A stretch of DNA of 6,998 bases from Kiritimatiellia bacterium. Lineage in GTDB: Bacteria > Verrucomicrobiota > Kiritimatiellia > RFP12 > UBA3636. The notes under the pieces were generated by a model. It was given only the letters and a program-made list of their open reading frames with translations. It searched no databases and was not told where the DNA came from. A program made the translations under genes and the position numbers. The DNA is taken from assembly GCA_017450425.1 (NCBI GenBank), contig JAFSUV010000007.1, positions 1-6,998 on the forward strand, read 5' to 3'. Below are positions 5,384 to 6,998 of the stretch, one piece after another. Every line of letters starts with the position of its first letter. The stretch's first letter is position 1.

Positions 5384-6370
5384 ATGAGTGCGAAAAACGC
5401 GGAGAGTTCCAAGCCGTTTGTCGTCAGGGCATTGGCATGGGCCGGGTGGATTCTTCTGCCGATAGTCGTGGCCGCATTTGTGTACTACATCCGCATGAAC
5501 GGGCTGCAGCGCGGCGCCGAAGCGCCCGTCGAGGAGGATGCCGCAGCAGCGCAGACCGAACCGGAGCCGAAATTCGCGCCTCCGTCGCAGCTTGAAACGC
5601 CTTCCAAATCCCTTGGAGGCTCCCAACGGCCTTCAAGCGGGGCGTACGGCTCTTCCGGCCACGGTCAGGCGAACAAACCCGGCACCTACAATTCCGGCTA
5701 CCAGCAGCAGAACACGTACCAGGCGCCGCAATACCAGAGCACTCAGCGCGCCTGGCGCTCGCCGCCGCCGAAGACGCCGTCCGGAGTGCCGCCGCGCGAC
5801 CCGTATCTGTACGGCGACGCCGGGTACGCGCTCCAGGCCGTCTCGCGCTACGTGGCGAGCTGGGTTCGCGACTGCCCGTTCCCCGACGTGAAGCGCACGC
5901 TGCCGAAAAAGCTGCGCGATCTGGCGGCGAAGCGCCCCGACCTCGAGGAATCGCTCCGCTCCATCGCGGTGGAGCTCGGCAGGGCCAAGACGTTCGAGGC
6001 GCTCCTCGGCGACGGCCTCATGGGCTTTCCGCTCGAGCGCGAAATGTCGGTGAACGGCACTGCGATGAAAGTCAAGCCCATGGGCTTTGCGGACCCCATC
6101 CTGCTCTGCGACTGCTCCGACGGCAACGGGCGCACGGCGAAGAACTACAGGCTCTCGCTCGACAAGATGACGGACTCCGAAAAGCTCGCAGTCGTTTCCG
6201 GCATACCTGTGACGCGCGAACCTGCGGTGCTTGCGTCTCGCGCGTTTCTGCTCCTGAAGCGGGCCGAGCCGGAAGACTTCCGGGACTTCGTGCGCAAGTA
6301 CGGGCTCACGGCGTTCGAGCCGATCGTGAAAGTGGTGGCGCCCGACGCCGACGGCGCCGCCGCCCGGTAG
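5384..6370 (+). CDS. Unrecognised single-pass membrane protein with Tyr/Gln-rich linker
   Basis: I do not recognise this 328-residue protein. Its layout is clear: a short basic N-terminus, one transmembrane segment at about 15-36 (ALAWAGWILLPIVVAAFVYY) followed by Arg, an acidic Ala/Glu/Pro stretch (43-65), a low-complexity Ser/Gly/Tyr/Gln/Pro linker (about 75-138, including YNSGYQQQNTYQAPQYQ), and a probably globular C-terminal domain (about 140-318) of mixed helix and strand with KRTLPKKLRDLAAKRPDLEE and FRDFVRKYGL. The C-terminal domain has three Cys (164, 242, 244). The N-terminal charges do not settle topology; a signal-anchor with the C-domain outside the cytoplasm is one reading. A GGGGGA 7 nt before the ATG supports the start. 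It lies 21 bp after galM and 9 bp before the glycosyltransferase, so probably in one transcript. An envelope role is suggested only by that neighbourhood. Confidence 0.7.
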   Translation: MSAKNAESSKPFVVRALAWAGWILLPIVVAAFVYYIRMNGLQRGAEAPVEEDAAAAQTEPEPKFAPPSQLETPSKSLGGSQRPSSGAYGSSGHGQANKPGTYNSGYQQQNTYQAPQYQSTQRAWRSPPPKTPSGVPPRDPYLYGDAGYALQAVSRYVASWVRDCPFPDVKRTLPKKLRDLAAKRPDLEESLRSIAVELGRAKTFEALLGDGLMGFPLEREMSVNGTAMKVKPMGFADPILLCDCSDGNGRTAKNYRLSLDKMTDSEKLAVVSGIPVTREPAVLASRAFLLLKRAEPEDFRDFVRKYGLTAFEPIVKVVAPDADGAAAR

Positions 6371-6374
6371 GAAG
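6369..6374 (+). promoter_or_regulatory. Ribosome binding site deciding the GTG start of the glycosyltransferase
   Basis: AGGAAG lies 5 nt before the GTG at 6380 and begins inside the TAG stop (6368-6370) of the preceding gene. This supports the GTG start, since no ATG occurs before the conserved catalytic-loop motif, and suggests translational coupling. Confidence 0.6.
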
Positions 6375-6379
6375 AGCCG

Positions 6380-6998
6380 GTGAGCGCCCCGCGCCGCATT
6401 GCAAAGGTTTCTCCGTGGAGCGTCGCCACGGCCCTTGCCGCAGCGCTGGCGGTCGCGCTCTGCGGCGTCAATGCGTGGTTCGGGCCGCTCAACCACGACG
6501 AGGGGTGGTACCTGCTTGCGGCGCAAAACGTGGCGCGCGGCATGGTGCCGTATCGCGATTTCCTCTACACGCAGGGTCCGGCGATGCCGCTCGTCTATGG
6601 TGCGCTCTCGTCCGTGTGGTCGCCGTTCGGCGTCCTCGGCGGCAGGGCGCTTACCGCGGCGTTCGGGCTTTTGGCGGTGCTGGCATTCGCCGCCTTTGCC
6701 GCCAACATCGCGGGCAGGACGGATCCCAAGGCGCGCAGAATTGCGTTCTTCTTCGCCGTCGCGCTCCTCGCGCTCTCGCCGGACTGGGCGTATTTCGCCG
6801 TGATTCCGAAGACGTATGCGCTCTCGGCGCTCTTTCTCGGCGGCGGGTTTCTGCTCCTGTCGTCCTGCCGCCGCACACGCGGCGCCGTGTTTGCGTCAGG
6901 GGCGCTTTTCGCGCTTGCCGCCGCGACCCGCGCCACGCTGTGCCTCGCCGCGCCGGTGGCGATGCTTGCGATCGCGCTTGACGGCGGGCGGCCCGCGC
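6380..6998 (+). CDS. GT-C fold integral membrane glycosyltransferase, partial (runs off right edge)
   Basis: The frame opens with GTG at 6380 and stays open to the window edge, giving about 206 residues of a larger protein. It starts with a hydrophobic segment (about 13-34), then the hallmark loop NHDEGWYLLAAQNVARG (38-54) and PYRDFLYTQGP (57-67). The 'DE-G-x-Y ... G-x-x-P-Y-x-D-F' pattern with Asp40-Glu41 is that of GT-C / PMT_2-like (dolichyl-phosphate-mannose mannosyltransferase or ArnT type) enzymes, which use a polyprenyl-phosphate sugar and face the periplasm. Further hydrophobic helices follow at roughly 85-110, 118-135, 145-162 and 170-200. The donor and acceptor cannot be told from this part. 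The gene follows the membrane protein by 9 bp with an overlapping Shine-Dalgarno, so the two are likely coupled. The family call is firm, the biological role open. Confidence 0.8.
   Translation, partial: MSAPRRIAKVSPWSVATALAAALAVALCGVNAWFGPLNHDEGWYLLAAQNVARGMVPYRDFLYTQGPAMPLVYGALSSVWSPFGVLGGRALTAAFGLLAVLAFAAFAANIAGRTDPKARRIAFFFAVALLALSPDWAYFAVIPKTYALSALFLGGGFLLLSSCRRTRGAVFASGALFALAAATRATLCLAAPVAMLAIALDGGRPA

Overview
The window is GC-rich, densely packed bacterial chromosome with no tRNA, rRNA, CRISPR array, transposase or phage gene visible. A short anaerobe-type ThiC and a fragment of a Gly/Cys/Asn-rich beta-helix surface protein would fit a PVC-group bacterium such as Kiritimatiellota, Lentisphaerota or Verrucomicrobiota. 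That placement is inferred from general gene character and is weak.

Layout. (1) Positions 1-163, minus strand: the edge of a beta-helix repeat protein running off the left side, with no credible start. (2) 171-350: a tandem array of a 9-bp G-rich unit with a 60-bp higher-order period. (3) 442-2127, plus strand: panD (aspartate 1-decarboxylase), a ParB N-terminal-domain protein without the DNA-binding half, and tcdA (t6A dehydratase). (4) 2124-4240, minus strand: thiC followed by rsmI. tcdA and rsmI converge and share a TTAA at their stop codons. (5) 4241-4276: a 36-bp divergent gap carrying a good sigma-70-like promoter for galM that predicts a leaderless mRNA, plus the thiC ribosome binding site. 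(6) 4277-6998, plus strand: galM (aldose 1-epimerase with a Cys-Asp repeat tail), an unrecognised single-pass membrane protein, and the start of a GT-C type integral membrane glycosyltransferase that leaves the window on the right.

Functionally, most of the window is housekeeping: CoA precursor synthesis (PanD), thiamine pyrimidine synthesis or a benzimidazole-forming paralogue (ThiC), tRNA and rRNA modification (TcdA, RsmI) and hexose metabolism (GalM). The closely spaced galM, membrane protein and glycosyltransferase look co-transcribed, which hints at envelope or exopolysaccharide sugar handling, but only from proximity.

I did not find a convincing new multi-gene system. The most unusual items are the higher-order 9-bp array beside the truncated beta-helix reading frame, the ParB-like protein whose DNA-binding half is replaced by a basic aromatic helix, the GalM Cys-Asp tail, and the compact galM/thiC divergent promoter.
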